DNA from: Eutreptiella sp. 'Long Island Sound 2002'
Lineage: Eukaryota > Euglenozoa > Euglenophyceae > Eutreptiales > Eutreptiaceae
Assembly: GCA_964036045.1 (NCBI GenBank)
Contig: OZ038379.1
Location: 109,322,025-109,386,024, forward strand
Direction: 5' to 3'
DNA: 64,000 bases
Part shown: positions 9,824 to 22,193 of the stretch, in pieces
Numbering within the stretch: the stretch's first letter is position 1
Layout of the letters: each line of letters starts with the position of its first letter
Made by a program: the position numbers and the translations under genes
Notes under the pieces: generated by a model
What the model was told of the DNA's origin: nothing
Database searches by the model: none
What the model saw: only the letters and a program-made list of their open reading frames with translations

Positions 9824-12664
9824 GTTCACCAGAATCTTTCGCCGTTGCGTCTGAGGGAAAATCAGCGCGCCAGCTTTTCCGTCAATCGCTCGAATTCATG
9901 GTTCTCAAGGACCATGAGTTCGGACATAACCCTACATCCCCCCCCTATGCCTTTCATCCATACCCCTTTCACATGGGCATATCACTTTGAATAGGGAAGA
10001 GGGCAATAGGGATGTCTTAGGCAGCCTGTGGGTTTCGCAAACCCAAGTCGTTTGCGTGCGCAAACGCTAACTTTGTGGCCTTGTGAGCATGAACGTTAAT
10101 AACCGAACACAATGCTCACAAGATCAAAAGCCCCAGGCCATTTTTGATTTCGAGCCAACTCAACGATGGCTCCACGCAATTCAATGCGTACCAAAACTCT
10201 ATTTTCGAAAAAGGGCAGGTTTTGGTCGAAAACTAGGCCAAAATGGCCAATTATCCGAGGCTCGTACTCAAAGCCTACTGGGAGTTGAGCCTTGAATCAA
10301 AGAAATATGTAAAGTAGAGACCAGGAAAAACATTGTGGACGCCTTGGTTGATTTTTACAACCTTGTCTTCTATTTTATATAATGTCGCCTTGTGAGCACG
10401 CGTGCCATACTGCCTCTTTGCACACGCGCTCATATGCAAGCACTAATGACATGAGTCGGCGGGGACGATCTAACCATAGTGGGCATATTTGATAGCACCT
10501 ACTATGGGCCTACTCCAACAATGTTTGGTCATATTTTTGTTCCTCAATGACACAAAAATATGTACATACCAATATCGCCGATATATGCACTTTCTCCAAA
10601 AAATAGTGTGCTTCAAGGATTGAGTTGTTAAAAATGGTTCCATTATGCATTGAACCTCAACCCTTGTTGCAAAAGGGAAGCAAAGCTTCGGTTTGCATCC
10701 ATGCAAAAGCCCGAGGCTCCTTTCTCTTGTGATACGGAGATACAATTTTTCAAGTGACCACTTTTGGGTGAATTTTGGCCGTTTTGCCGAGAATGGCCAG
10801 AAACCCCTTCTCCCCCTGATTTCACCCCCGAGGTTGCGTGCGCCACTTGACCAAGGGTAAGGGCAATTCGAAGAGGGCACATAAACCCGCATCGAATGGG
10901 GTGTTTCCCCATGTGGCCTCTCCTCTCGAAGGGAGAGTTGTCAGTCACCCAGTTTGGGGTATGTTGCCATTCTGCCCCATTTGTGTGTCACTTTCCCTCC
11001 AATGGGGAAAATAGCTAGAGGCAACCATGAGGGTAGGCAAGCGGCATATATTGGGACCTAAGTCCCATGTGTCCATAGCATCTTTGGTTGAAAGGATCCT
11101 CGCCATGGCCATGGAGATATGGAATCATGAGTGCGGGCCATTTTGGCCAAATTTCGCTGTTTTTGCCATTGTATGCCATATTGGAACTACCATATCTCCA
11201 TGGGGCACGGGATGCAGCTAGGAGAGAGGAGCGATTATTATAGGATATGACCAAGGGTTAACCACCATTGAGCTTCGTATTTGCTCCTCCCGCTCATCTG
11301 GAGTTATTCAACTTTTGGTGCGATCCATGATCCCCCCCTTTGCACCGCATGTTGCTTTCTGCCCCGTCCGTGTGTTCATCCCCTCGGTGAACAGTAAGCA
11401 GCCAGTGTGACAGCAAGCCATGACCCAGGGCATGGGACCAAAGGGTGTATGAAGCTTCGTGAAACAAGTCTTGGCGCGACTAAATTGCCAAGGTTTCCTA
11501 CCCTGGACGGTCGCCCGAGACGGCCGATTTGGCCATTTTGGCAATTGTGGACCCAATTTGGATTGTCACCACGCCCAGTGGGATGGAGATCTTGGAGAGC
11601 CAAATGCATGGGAGTCTTTTTTGGACTGCTGGTGGATGGAGTGTGGAATGGGGGATCGAATCTCCAAGCCGGCGTGGAGATATACTATCAGTGACACCTT
11701 CGATTTTGGCTCATTTTGAGCAGCCAAAATGACCCCCTTTTGGGACCCCAATTTCACCCCCCCGTGTGGTCAATGGGCGGCCCCATACCTCTGTGCCCAT
11801 GAGGTCCCCTGACCTAATTTCAAGTTGTGCACTCAGATGTAGGTCCTAGATCCTGCCTCCTATCCTGTGAGCCATTGGCCTTGCCCTGGCCGGGCGAGCC
11901 ACCCATAAGGATGACTCCAATTTGGATGATTTTGGCATCATGACCCCACATGGCGAAACCGTGGCGCCCTGATGCTGGGGACTCAGAGGGAGCCAGGTTG
12001 AGTGGAGGCTCTAGGGAGTTCGGACTTGAAGGGCATAGGGTCAGTTGTCTCGTCCCTACCTCTGGCTGGTCCGGACGAGAGGTCAGCTTTGGAGTTTTTC
12101 GAGCTAATATCAGTTTGGGCTGAAACAGCCCACTTTCAGCTACCAACTCCTAGGGGATAATGGCGGGGCCTTTTCTCTGGCTGAAAGAAGACTGGGGACC
12201 TGCCGTTAAGGGAGCACAGGAGGCTGCTGTCGGTTGGCCTTGGAGCCTCTTGGTTCTCAGGAACTCGCCTGTGGCTGGGCGGGACACTCTCCCCTTTTGG
12301 CAGGGTTTCAGGGTCCGGACTGGGCAGGGCATGGGTTGTGTTTGAGCCCCCGCCCCTGCCAGCTACTCAGAGGGTCGAACCTGGGATCGGGATATGAGTT
12401 GGGACTGAGTGTCTATTGTCCTGTGATGCCCTTACCCCAGTCCAGTCTTAACCCCATGTGTACATATCCTGATGTGTTGCTGTACATACTTTCGTTCCCT
12501 TGTTCAGAGTGGCAAGGAACCTGAAACACTTTGTCACATGACACGAGCATGAGGATGCCCTTGTGAGCGCAGTGCTTTGCCTGCCTGCTTGCTTGTGCGT
12601 GTCCGCCGCAGCGTCTCTTGGCCAGGCCCCCCACAGTACGTTCCTATTTTATCAGGATTCCCAA
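9824..12664. other. No recognisable gene
   Basis: Short ORFs only, none protein-like. A motif of the type TTGGCCATTTTGGC recurs near 10230, 10785, 11145 and 11530, and a 14-bp perfect inverted repeat CCATGGAGATATGG / CCATATCTCCATGG lies at 11109-11122 and 11190-11203. The 3' part of element C (rest of pol, 3' LTR) would be expected here by position, but I could not recognise it. Confidence 0.5.
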
Positions 12665-13371
12665 GTTCTGTTCCATCCCAAAGTTCTGTTTCTCGCCAAG
12701 AGGGTTAGACGTGTGAGTGTACAGCACACCTGTGGTTACTTAAACGCTGAGTGCGTTCAGAAACCGTTTGTACCATCCTGTGTCGCTACGGATGTGTACA
12801 TCTTCATCAAAGTGCACCTCTTTTTGGGTGCTCCGTATGGCTGGAACCATCAATCAACCAGTAATTTCACAGTCTCCTCACCTGTGACTTTCTTACTGCA
12901 AGGAAACACACGGGTGAACCGTGGCAGGCCACAGGTTAGGACTGGGACGCTATCACAGCCACCAAAGCCAGTAGGCCATGATGAAATCCACGTAGAGAAG
13001 AGAGTTAATACAATAGGGTATAGGTAAGCTGAGGATCAGTCCCCTATCCCTACCATCGCTCTGCTTGCTGCCGTGACAGCCACAAGCATCAACAATGGTC
13101 TACATGCGAGACCACCTTTAGTCAGGGTCCGACTGGAATAGAAACACTCTCGGAAGAAGTCCACTAAGCGATTGGCGCCAGTGTGACCTGAGCTGTGATG
13201 GGACCACTGTAGGCAGCCATCGAGTACTGCCTCAGGCACAACAATACGATCCTCGTAGAAGAGGTATTTGGTATTTTTATACCACTGGTTCCCATCTATG
13301 ACACGGGGTTCAAGACCAGTGCTGAGGGTTTGGAGAATATTTTTATATTCTTACTGATATCCGGTTACTCT
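12665..13371 (-). pseudogene. Element C integrase, broken
   Basis: Integrase inserts the cDNA. The zinc-binding part reads SHHSSGHTGAN, then after a frame change ACGCHGSK, matching the element D HHCC region. The core continues as LPIPYCINSLLYVDF (first catalytic Asp), TCGLPRFTRVFPC, then DEDVHIRSDTGWYKR and TSNPLGEKQ, closely parallel to D (DEDVRVRSDTGWYKR, TSNPLCERQ). Stops and frame changes interrupt it repeatedly. Homology fades near 12665, so the C-terminal part and chromodomain are lost or unrecognisable. Long open frames on the other strand here are shadows. Confidence 0.8.
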
Positions 13372-15040
13372 TCAACCCTCAAGGATTCTAGCCACACGCA
13401 TGGACATGTCCAGCTGGACGTGCATACGTAGGAACGCCTCTTTGGCAAGAGCCTCAGAGCTCTCACCAATAAGCGCATCGAATTTGTTGCGCGATATATA
13501 GTCAGACAGTTCATTTCCTCTACCAGGTATATGGTGGACGGTTAGCCTCAACTGGCTGAGGTATGTCCACCATCGCTTTAATTTTGCTTTCTCTGGTGCT
13601 GGTCTCCTCTCAAAGGACTTCAGCAGTTCTTGGTCACATAGCCAGACAATAGGGTTACATCCCAAAAGTCGAGATTGTGAGGAGAGCATCAACATACCGG
13701 CGAGGAGTTCTTGGTCGTAGGTGCTGTAGTTGGAACGAGCCTGGGTCCATTTCCAGTTCCAGTGACCAAGTGGAACCAGTCACCACTCACTGGAGGGATA
13801 GTCGTATTTTAGAGAACCATCACAGTTCAAACCTGAGGTGCGATAATGGCAATGAGTTAGCTCTGCAGGGTCAAGCTCTTGCCATTGGTAAATCGTTCCA
13901 CCCTCCCCTACATCACTGGCATCAGTGATTAGGACGATCTCACCCCTACGGCGAGGCCCCAGACAGTTGGAGGAGGCGATTTTCTCCTTCAACTCTTGGA
14001 ATCACTCTTCCTCTCTGGAGGTGCATCTCCAGGGAGTAGTTTTCTTGATTTGGTCTGTGAGAGGGGCAGAGGAGTAAATAAATTGTGGATGTGGCGCCGA
14101 TAGAAGTTACAGGCACCAACAAAACTTCTCACGTCGTTTCGACCCTTCTTAGGGTCATCCCGAATCTGCATGTCCTGTAGGGGCTGCATCTTAGACGCGG
14201 CCCCCTTCCACCAGCCATACCCCACATGCAAAACCAAGTACTCCATCTCCTCTTTCATGAACTCACATTTTTAGAGTTTGATACGGAGATAATTTTTCCT
14301 GACAAACGGTGAAAAACTCACACAGGACGAGGACATGGTCCTCTTGGGTATTGGTACCCAAACTCACGTCATCAATGTGAGCCTCCATCTCAGCCCATTG
14401 GGAAATCAACTCTTGTACAAGAGGCCTGCGCCTCAATATATTCAAAATTGCGTTCATCAGTTCCTGGAAGAGTGCCGGGGCGTTGGCGACCCCAAAAAGG
14501 CATTACCTTCCATTTAAATACAAGACCCTTAGCGGTTATAAACGCCAGCAGTTCCAGAGCTTCGGCAGTTAAGTCAACCTGCCAGAAACCACCTCGTTTG
14601 TCCATTTCTGTTTTATACCTGCATTTAGCATTGCACTCAAGGGTGTGTTCCATGTTGGGAATACTCCCCGAGTGGTTCTGCGCTTTCTTATTGACCTCAC
14701 CGTAGTCAACTACCAGTCGTAGAGCAGTTGATACGGGTTTAGCAACCAGGAAACACGGACTGCAATGAGGGGGGTAGTCCCCCTTCTTATATTCCTCCAA
14801 GAGGCCAGCATCAATACATTCCTGTATCTGGCGCTGTATTCCTTCAACCTGTTCCTGAGGAGCGGGGTAGTGACGGCGTCTCGCTCGCGTTTTCTCAAAC
14901 TCAGGTTTGAGTGTCAGGTCCATCTTGACGAGTCTTTTGCAGTAAAGACGTGGACGCGAGGCGCCGAACACCTCCTCATAGGTGAGAAGCAGTTTCTTCA
15001 GTCGAGGGTCAAGTCTCATACTCTCAATTTTCTCTGCCAA
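13372..15040 (-). pseudogene. Element C reverse transcriptase and RNase H, broken
   Basis: A decayed Ty3 RT-RNase H, similar throughout to element D. Visible parts in order: LKPEFEKTRARRRHYPAP; LVVDYGEVNKK; MDKRGGFWQVDLT (motif A); VFKWKVMPF, broken at the motif B end; AHIDDVSLG (motif C); DVRSFVGACNFYRRHI; then RNase H with ITDASDVGEGG, a lost stretch, WLCDQELLKSFERR and NELSDYISRNKFD. At least four frame changes separate these parts. The motif C sequence HIDD instead of YxDD is shared with D, so it is a family trait, not decay. Confidence 0.85.
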
Positions 15041-16838
15041 ATCCTCGTCAGCAAGGAGGTTGCTCTTACCACGCTCATCCTTTTTCTGCCAATCATCAGT
15101 TTTGGGCAGGTAACGTGCTGTCCTTCCACGCCGGGGGACACTGTTGCGTGTAGTTCAGAGAGTACACCAGGGGTACCTCTTGGTCAGGTAGTGTGTAGAG
15201 CTCATCATCCTCCTCAGACGATATGGAAGAATTCTAAGTCTGTCTGAGGTATTGGAGTCGCTCTTGGCGCTCTTTACCCTCGTCTCTCATGTACAACATT
15301 CTTTGGAGCTTCTAGGCGTCACGCTCTGACAGGGGCTTATCATTAGCCGCAGGCCACGCTAGAGCGCCAGTGTTCAGAGCTGCAGACTCTCCTGAGCATA
15401 CATGCTGCATGTGAAACGCAGGTTTCCCAACAGGGGAGCGTTGCTCTGGAGTTGACTCCAGATCTCCCTATTCCAGTAATAGCTGGGCCAACAAGGCACT
15501 GTGTTTGTTACCAACACAGGTGGGATCAACAGGAGAATAGAGCTGGATTTCAGACAGCTGATCGTCGGCATCCTCCCCCACAATAGCAGATACCAGTTCA
15601 TCATCGTAGGATTCACACCCTGTAAGTGTGGCTGAAGTGTGCCCAACGGATGGTTTTTTGAGATGTGAAAGGGTCAGACCACAATTTTGGGCCATGACCT
15701 CTTTCAATAGCACATGGTCAAGGTCACACAGGTGTACAGAGCTGAGGGATACATCAGCGATGGACAAGGAACTGGTCCACTCTGGGGCTTGCATAGCGGT
15801 GTCTGTCTCCTCAGGCACGTAGATGGGACCATCGGGTAGTTGCACTCTTCCCACGGTCATTCGGTTCAGCAGTCAACGCCAATAGGCGTGTTCATCTGAA
15901 AAACCCCAGTCAGGGGTACGCAAGACCACCCTCCCTCCCTCATAGGGGATCTTGATCCGAACCTTCGCAAGCAGAGAGAAGGGAGGGTTAGCATATGCGA
16001 GGCCCATCGCTTTCCAGAAGAAGCAGAAGGCGTTATTCAAATGCTTCGAGCAAAATAACTGCATGAAATGCTCATATTGGCTCGCAAATAATTCAACTTG
16101 GATGTCATCCAGGGATACCTGCAGGGCCGCCAGTCCGTTTTCAAGGACGTGGTGGGCCAACTGGTAGTTTTTGGTACGATAGTTTGTCCGTGCTGCGTAG
16201 CGCAACACTGACTCTTTTGGTCCTGACAGCTCCAAAGGTACGGAAAAGAGACCACTGCCGAAGCCGCAGTGAAGAGCATAGGGATGTTGGACAGACAACA
16301 TTTTTACCTGGGGTTTTTTCGGTAGAAAGTCAGTGCCAATGATGATGTCAAAGGCGTTAGTGTCCAGCACTCTGCAGTTTTGCATCACAGACAGATTCAT
16401 CGCCAAAGCAAATCTACATATCAACACCCCCCAGAGAATGGATGGTTTGCCCATCCCCTACTCTTATGGCCACAGTCTTGGATTTCTTGGAAGTTTTTAG
16501 CAGACACCGGGCCAATATAGCGAGTGTTGTGCCGGTGTCAACCACTGCCCAAAAAACATCATCCCCAGTTTTTTTGAGGATCCAGAGAACCAAGTCCTCT
16601 TCTGCAGAGCCGCCCCCCTCTTCTCCATCAGGGACTTTCAAGTCCACACCCGCAGCCATCAGCAATTTGGCCATCTAGGCGGATCGCGTCTTCTCGGGGT
16701 TAGACCCCTCTGGGGAGGCGTTATTTCCCTGTGCGTGTTTCTTAGGGTTCAGCGGTGGTAGCCGAAGGAGAAGCAGCCGGCGCTGAGGAGCGCCTTTTGG
16801 GGGTTATGGTTGGTGGTTCCAGGCCTGCCAACCCCTTT
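15041..16838 (-). pseudogene. Element C gag tail, protease, FAS domain and linker, broken
   Basis: Upstream to downstream on the minus strand: the last ~50 codons of gag (NPKKHAQGNN...), a TAG at 16675-16677 where D has an Arg codon, the protease (FWAVVDTGTT with catalytic Asp; GVRVGDGQ-like and FDIIIGTDF segments), then the FAS domain (VELFASQYEHFMQLFCSK, AYANPPFSLLAKV, VVLRTPDWG). After that comes an acidic linker and the approach to RT. At the place where D has its gag-pol TGA, C has a sense codon (Glu). The NPPF motif is intact here, unlike D (NPRF). The 5' border is the LINE-a target duplication. Confidence 0.75.
16823..16838. repeat. 16-bp target site duplication of LINE-a, left copy
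   Basis: GCCTGCCAACCCCTTT, repeated exactly at 37444-37459. Both copies lie in gag of the C/E element in the same frame (minus-strand KGLAG), so joining them restores a continuous gag reading. The length equals that of the LINE-b duplication. Confidence 0.75.
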
Positions 16839-16863
16839 TTTTGGTGCATGGGGGTTGCCCCCC
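16839..16863 (-). other. 3'-terminal GNRA hairpin and A tail of LINE-a
   Basis: Minus strand: GGGGG, loop GCAA, CCCCC, then ATGCACC and the A tail, which merges with the target duplication. It matches LINE-b in geometry with a compensatory stem change. A second shared block lies further in at about 16905-16960 (plus strand TCGAAGGACAGC), 30 nt further from the hairpin than in LINE-b. Confidence 0.65.
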
Positions 16864-17084
16864 GGCGAGCATAACACAAAAGCGGCCTAACCACGGGCAA
16901 GTGAGCGTTCATTGCGAGCCGAAGTTCATCGAAGGACAGCAGCCATATGTACAGTAACTCAGGGGGTGTGACCCTGCTCCGAAATGCACCAAAGGCCTGG
17001 TTACTGTGGGCTGTGGCTTCGCCATTGGCCCTGTGGCTGGTGTTATGACGCGAGACGAATCGAAAATACACTGGACTATATATA

Positions 17085-17131
<47 letters not shown>

Positions 17132-17618
17132 CAGAAACAAACAAGTAACTCCGGCCAAAGATCTCCTGAGGTACCATAAAAGACCTCCAGTTAGGTGGAA
17201 TCCACTGACTTCTCCATACGTCTGGGGAAAGTCCGGAAAGAATCTGAGAATCACGGAAACGTCCTCACACTTCAAAAGTCATCATGGATCACCACGCTAT
17301 ATAGGATTCTGTACTCCAAAGTCCTGAATGGTGTACGAAAAGGAGCTGGAAGAGAGCATCAAAAATTTGTTGACACGAACGTGGTCCCATCTCGTTGATC
17401 TGTCAAATGGTATCAAGAAGTTAGGGGGGGGGGGCAGATCGCAGGTGGTGAAGATGACGAGGACAGTGAAAAACGAGAGGAATAGTGAAAAAAGAAAAAG
17501 AGGGGGGGAGAAACTTGTCACCCGGAGACCAAAGCGGGGCAGAAACCCCCCAGTTGCTTGCGGAGCTTAGTTTTTTTTCGCGATGATTTTTTAGGGAAAC
17601 GTGTTTCTATGTGGGTAG
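16864..17618 (-). other. 3' UTR of LINE-a
   Basis: About 750 bp without convincing coding sequence between the ORF2 stop and the terminal hairpin. It holds a (TA)n microsatellite, a run of ten or more G near 17425, and a T run at 17571-17579 that looks like an internal A tail on the minus strand. No protein-like frame seen. Confidence 0.55.
17078..17126. repeat. (TA)n microsatellite
   Basis: About 49 bp of alternating TA with one TTT interruption near the left. Located in the LINE-a 3' UTR. Length is probably variable between individuals. Confidence 0.9.
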
Positions 17619-20600
17619 TTACGGTAAATTAAGTAGTTGGGATTTGGTATTTTTGTTGTTGCTGTGGACGTGTCTGTGTTTGTGAGGATGTTTATTGGCG
17701 ACTGTTGTGTTTGTCCGTTTTGGGTAGGTCAACAAGGTCGGGTTGTGAGATGAAGTGCTGTGCATGGAGTATTGGTTGTTCCATGGGTTGTCTGCGGAAT
17801 CTGGTTGGAGTAAGTGCAGATCGTTAATGGGGTTTTGTCTGAGCCAGGTTTGTGTCTCTTGTAGTGCTGTTTTGAGTCGTTTTCTTCTGTATTTAAAGGC
17901 TGTTTTTAGGTTTTGTAGGTGTTGGAAGTAGGGAGTGTCGGGTGGGATCTCTCTTAGTGCATTACTGAGTGAGTTGGGAATGAGCGTGCGGATGGAGTTT
18001 CGTCTTTCTCCTTTTGTTGCATGTTGCCACCAGTCGATGACTGTTTGCTTGAAGGGTTGTTGCCAGACCTCAAAAAAGAGGTCAGGAATAGGTTTCGCTG
18101 TGCCGCATTTGGTCACCGTAGTTATGGGGTCGAGGGGGTGTTGGGTGTGGCACTTCGGGCATTGATATGTGTTAAGTTTGTAATGGGGAAGAAAACCAGT
18201 GCAACAGTACAGTCTGTTTGATCATTTAAAAGGTAATCTGGAAAGCCACGATGTGTGGGCGTAGAAGTCGGTGCTAGAAGGTAGGTGTATGTTGTTGTGT
18301 TTATGGTTTTGAAGTAGGTGTTTGACAGTTTTGCGTGTAATGCGTCCTGGCAGTGGTGTATGATTGTGGTATATGAAGTGAGAAGTGTCAGGGTTGTGGT
18401 GTTCTGGGTGTTGGGGGAGGTTGAGTGATACCCATTTAGAAATTTTGTCAGAGTGCTTATTGCCATCGAAGTCAGCGTGTCCTTTGATCCAGGTCAAAAT
18501 TATGTGAAGGTGGGTGTTGTGAAGAAAGTCCCAATTATGGTTGTACCAAAGAGCGAAGCAATTAGCGTTAGAAGCAAAGGGTTTAGTTTTTAATTGTTGT
18601 ATTTGGTGGAGTGTGGAGCAAACCGACAGGTTGTCAATGGCAAAAATGATTGGTTGGGAGAGAGTGTCGATGTGTTGGAGGTAGGTAAACAGTATAATGG
18701 CATAAATTTCTGCTTGGTAAGATCCTTTTATCGGTGATGTGTTGCAGATGGTTGTTGGCGGTGTACTGTTGAAGGTGATGGCGGCGCCCGATGGCGTGTC
18801 CACTGTGGGGTCATCCGACCCGTCGGTGTAGGCGATCGTAGCGTTGGGGTAGGCGTCGAGTGCGTCTAAAAGATCGTGGCATCCCCAGTAGTGCAGGTGT
18901 TGAGGGTCTGGGGGAGAGAGATTGTTTTTCAGGGTAAATTGAATGAAGCTTTGAGTGGTGGTGGTGCCAGAGAAAGAAAAAGGGAAGTTGGTCGTGTCGG
19001 GTAGTGAGAGAGGCTTGGTAGACTTGGAAATATCTTGGGATGTGGGGAGAGTAAGGAAGCGAAACTGGGGGTTGGGGGTGAGGGTTGTAGACATGTCAGA
19101 GAAAGTAACTGTGGTTTTCTGAGGCAGGGGGTGGTCGACTGTGCCTTGGAACCATAGGGTCGTTTTTGTGGTGTGGGTGGTGTTTTTCGTAGTGGAATAT
19201 GTTGTTGGGTCGCTGTTGGATTGGTAGTAAATAAAGGCGACTTCGATTGTTGTTTGTGTAGGGATTTGAGAAGGGAGACATGGGTTGACTGTGGGTATGT
19301 TGTGAGTGTGGAAACCTAAAAAACTAGCAGAGTGAGCAGTCATGAGTTGCATGGTGTTGCGGTTAGTGGACTTGTGGCGCAGGGTGTACGTGACTCTTTC
19401 GTTGGTGTGGGAAGGTCCGTCGTCGTGTGTGTAGCGCAGTATATGGTTGATGGCTTGGATGTGGATTACGATAGAGATTTTCGTGATGTTTAGACCTAGT
19501 GTATGTGGGGGGGAGGATTTGGTTTTATTGGGGGTGCGAAAGGATAGTTTGCCTGATTTGGAGATATGGCTCCAAATTGTGGTGTCCAGTTTGTCAAGGT
19601 CATGTTGCGGGAGTGAGTTGTAGATTAATCGGTAAGTGAGGGTAGGTATCAGTTGTATGTTGGATAGTTTTATGATTTCGTTGTGTGTGACAGGAAGGGT
19701 GGATATGTTGGCGAAAAAGGCGTGAATGGTGTTGAGTAGAAGTTGGAGCATGCTGAGGTTTTGTTGTTTGTTGAAAAAGTAGGTGCCCAGGTATTTATAA
19801 AAAACCCTGGGGTTGCCGTCGTCGGTAAAAGTACTGAAATGTTGGGTAGGACTAATACGAATGGTGATGTGGGTGGCGTTGTTGCGGGCATGGAGTTTGG
19901 ACTTTGTAGTGTCCAAAGAAAGACCGTATCGAGGCCCTTCGACAAAGAGGAAGTGAAGCACTTTGTGCAGAGTGGCATGGGAGGTTGTTTGGAGGGCGAT
20001 GTCGTCAATGAAGGAGAAAAGGTCGATGAATTGGTGTTTAGGTAGGAGAGATTGTATGTGGTTAATGATGGGGTCGAAAAAGAGGTTAGAGAGTATGGGG
20101 GACATGGGGCATCCTTGTCTAAGTCCCCTTATGCAGTGGGCTGCAAAGAGGGCGAAGCCGTTGACGACGGGGAAGTCGTGGGGGCAGGCGTACAGGTTTT
20201 GGATGAGGTTGATGATGGACTGAGGTATGTTGTAGTGGGGAAGTATTTGCCATAAGGCTTGGTGGGGAACGGAGTTAAAGGCTTTATTTAAGTCGAGATA
20301 CAAGTGATACATGTCGGGGTGCGGTGATAGGTTGGCAATCATAGTGTATATGTGGTCTGTGGTTCTGTGGTTAGGGAGTCCGCCGTATTGTGTGTTGTTG
20401 GTGAGGTCGTACGTTGTGGCGTAGTATGTGAGGGTGTGTGCACCGTAAGAAGCTATGATTTTGTAAAGTGTGTTAAGGAGTGCTATTGGTCTGTAATTTG
20501 TAGGATTATGGGGGTTGCCTTTTTTGTAAAGTAGAAAAACTTTTGCTTTAAGCCAGTGAAAAGGAATGTGTTCGGTGATAAGGAGTGAACACAGGCTGTA

Positions 20601-22193
20601 AATGTAGGTTTGGATGTCGGGGGGGCAGATGGAGAAAAGGTAAAGAGAGATTTCATCGAAACCAGGTGCGGTGTGTGGTTTAGCGTTCGACAAAAGAAGG
20701 TGAAAGAAGTCTCTGGTAAAGTGCGGTTGTGGAGCGTCGTTGGGTATTTTTGGGGAGTTAGTCATGAGTGCGTCGATGAAGGCTGGGTCTGTGTCGAAGT
20801 CTGGTGGGCCTCCCAGGGAAGAGAGGGTGTGTCCCATAGATTTGCACACTTCGTAAGGGCCTGTGGTGAGCTGACCAGTTTGGTCATAGAGAGAGATGGG
20901 GGTTTTGTTTCTGGTGTTAAGAATGTTGTTGATTGTTTTTTTGATGTGTTTGTGAGAAATGAGGGAGTGATGGAGTTTCTTGTGCGCTTGTTCTTGTTTC
21001 TTTGAGGTCCAGTCATTGAGTAGTGTTTGAAGTGTTTTAGTTTTCTGTGCACTGGAGGCAGTAGAAGGTAAGTTATTTACAGCGTCAAGGAACTGTTTCT
21101 CCACGCTGGTTGGTTTGTGTTCATGTGCTTGATGGGTGACTTTTTTGTAAGTGGTGACTAGTTGGGTGAAAAGGAAGTCAGCCAGGGGGATAAGTTGTTC
21201 AATGGGCTGTTGGAAGAGAGTGTTGTGGTGCTTGGAGAGCCAGTCGTTAAGAGGTTTACTGAGGGACGTAAAGTGTGACTTTTCCTCTTTGCTTAGGGGG
21301 CGGTAGTGAATGGAATTGTGTGGGATGTTGTATATGTTAATCAGGTTGGTGGGGATGGCTATGGAGGTGGATACGGGTCGGTGGTCGGAGATGTCGTTGT
21401 GAATGTCAATGAAGGTGTTGAAAGGTTTGAAAATGGTGTTGGAAGAAGGAGAAGAGAGTATCAGGTCGATGTGTGTGTGAGACGGGAGCCTTTTGTTTGC
21501 AGGGCGCGTCCACTGTTTTGTCTCTGGGTGGTCCTTACGATACAGGTCAATGAGGGTTGGTTTGGTGGTGGGATTGGTTGGGTGCACCTGGGTGTGGAGC
21601 CAAGGCCATTATTTATTGTGTTTGATATTAGCCGTGTCTAGAGAAGGTTGGAGATATGTGTTGAAGTTGCCGAGCATGATGTGGCACGGCTGGTCCTGTT
21701 GGAGGGCGGAGATTGTTTTCTCTAGCCTGTGTCGGAGATGAGCGTGATGTGATTTGTACACGTTAATGATACGGAGCGTGTGGTAGCCTGGTATAGTAAG
21801 GTCGATGGCAATAAGGCATCCATTGACCTTGTCGTGTTTGATTTGCGTGACGAAGGGAGATAGGGAAGAGTGAATGACGATCGCTGTGCCGTTGGATTTG
21901 TCAGAAGAAATGTTTGTGAAAGTGTGTAGGTTTAGAAGTGAATGTAAGGAGGGGGCGGTAGGTATTTCCTGTAAACAAAGTATGTCGGGTCCTTGTTGTT
22001 GGTGTCGTAGTATAATGGCGTCTAGGTTGTCAATGTTTTTTGCAGTGTTATGAGTAGTGAGTGTTAAACGTGTTTTAGAGTGGATTAAGTTGTCTGTTGG
22101 TGTGGTAGGTTTAGGTGCTTTGTGAATGTTAGTAGCGTATCTTGGTGGTTGGGGGACTCCCGGTGGGAGGGGGATATCAATTGACGGCGTCAT
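17619..22193 (-). pseudogene. LINE-a ORF2: endonuclease, reverse transcriptase, RNase H
   Basis: About 1525 codons. Residues 1-240 are an apurinic/apyrimidinic-type endonuclease: LTTHNTAKN, ILCLQE (metal-binding Glu), HIMLGNFN, DHRPV. The RT follows: YKKGNPHNPTNYRPIALL, YLDLNKAFNSV (motif A), RQGCPMSP (motif B), FSFIDDIAL (motif C). RNase H has TDGS, AEIY, AIDN and HSD, so all four acidic residues are present. A zinc-like segment with QCPKCH and VTKC is near the C-terminus. Lesions: in-frame TAA at 21609-21611 inside the endonuclease, a frameshift close to 18222 between RNase H and the zinc segment, and GNFN in place of GDFN, which replaces a catalytic Asp by Asn. The copy is therefore inactive. 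Confidence 0.85.

Noticed and set aside
12563-13027. 154-codon plus-strand ORF
   Set aside because: It lies antisense to clear integrase sequence of element C (DEDVHIRSDTGWYKR on the minus strand), so it is a shadow.
17571-17579. T run as the 3' end of LINE-a
   Set aside because: No target duplication adjoins it, whereas the exact 16-bp duplication, A tail and hairpin shared with LINE-b lie at 16823-16863.
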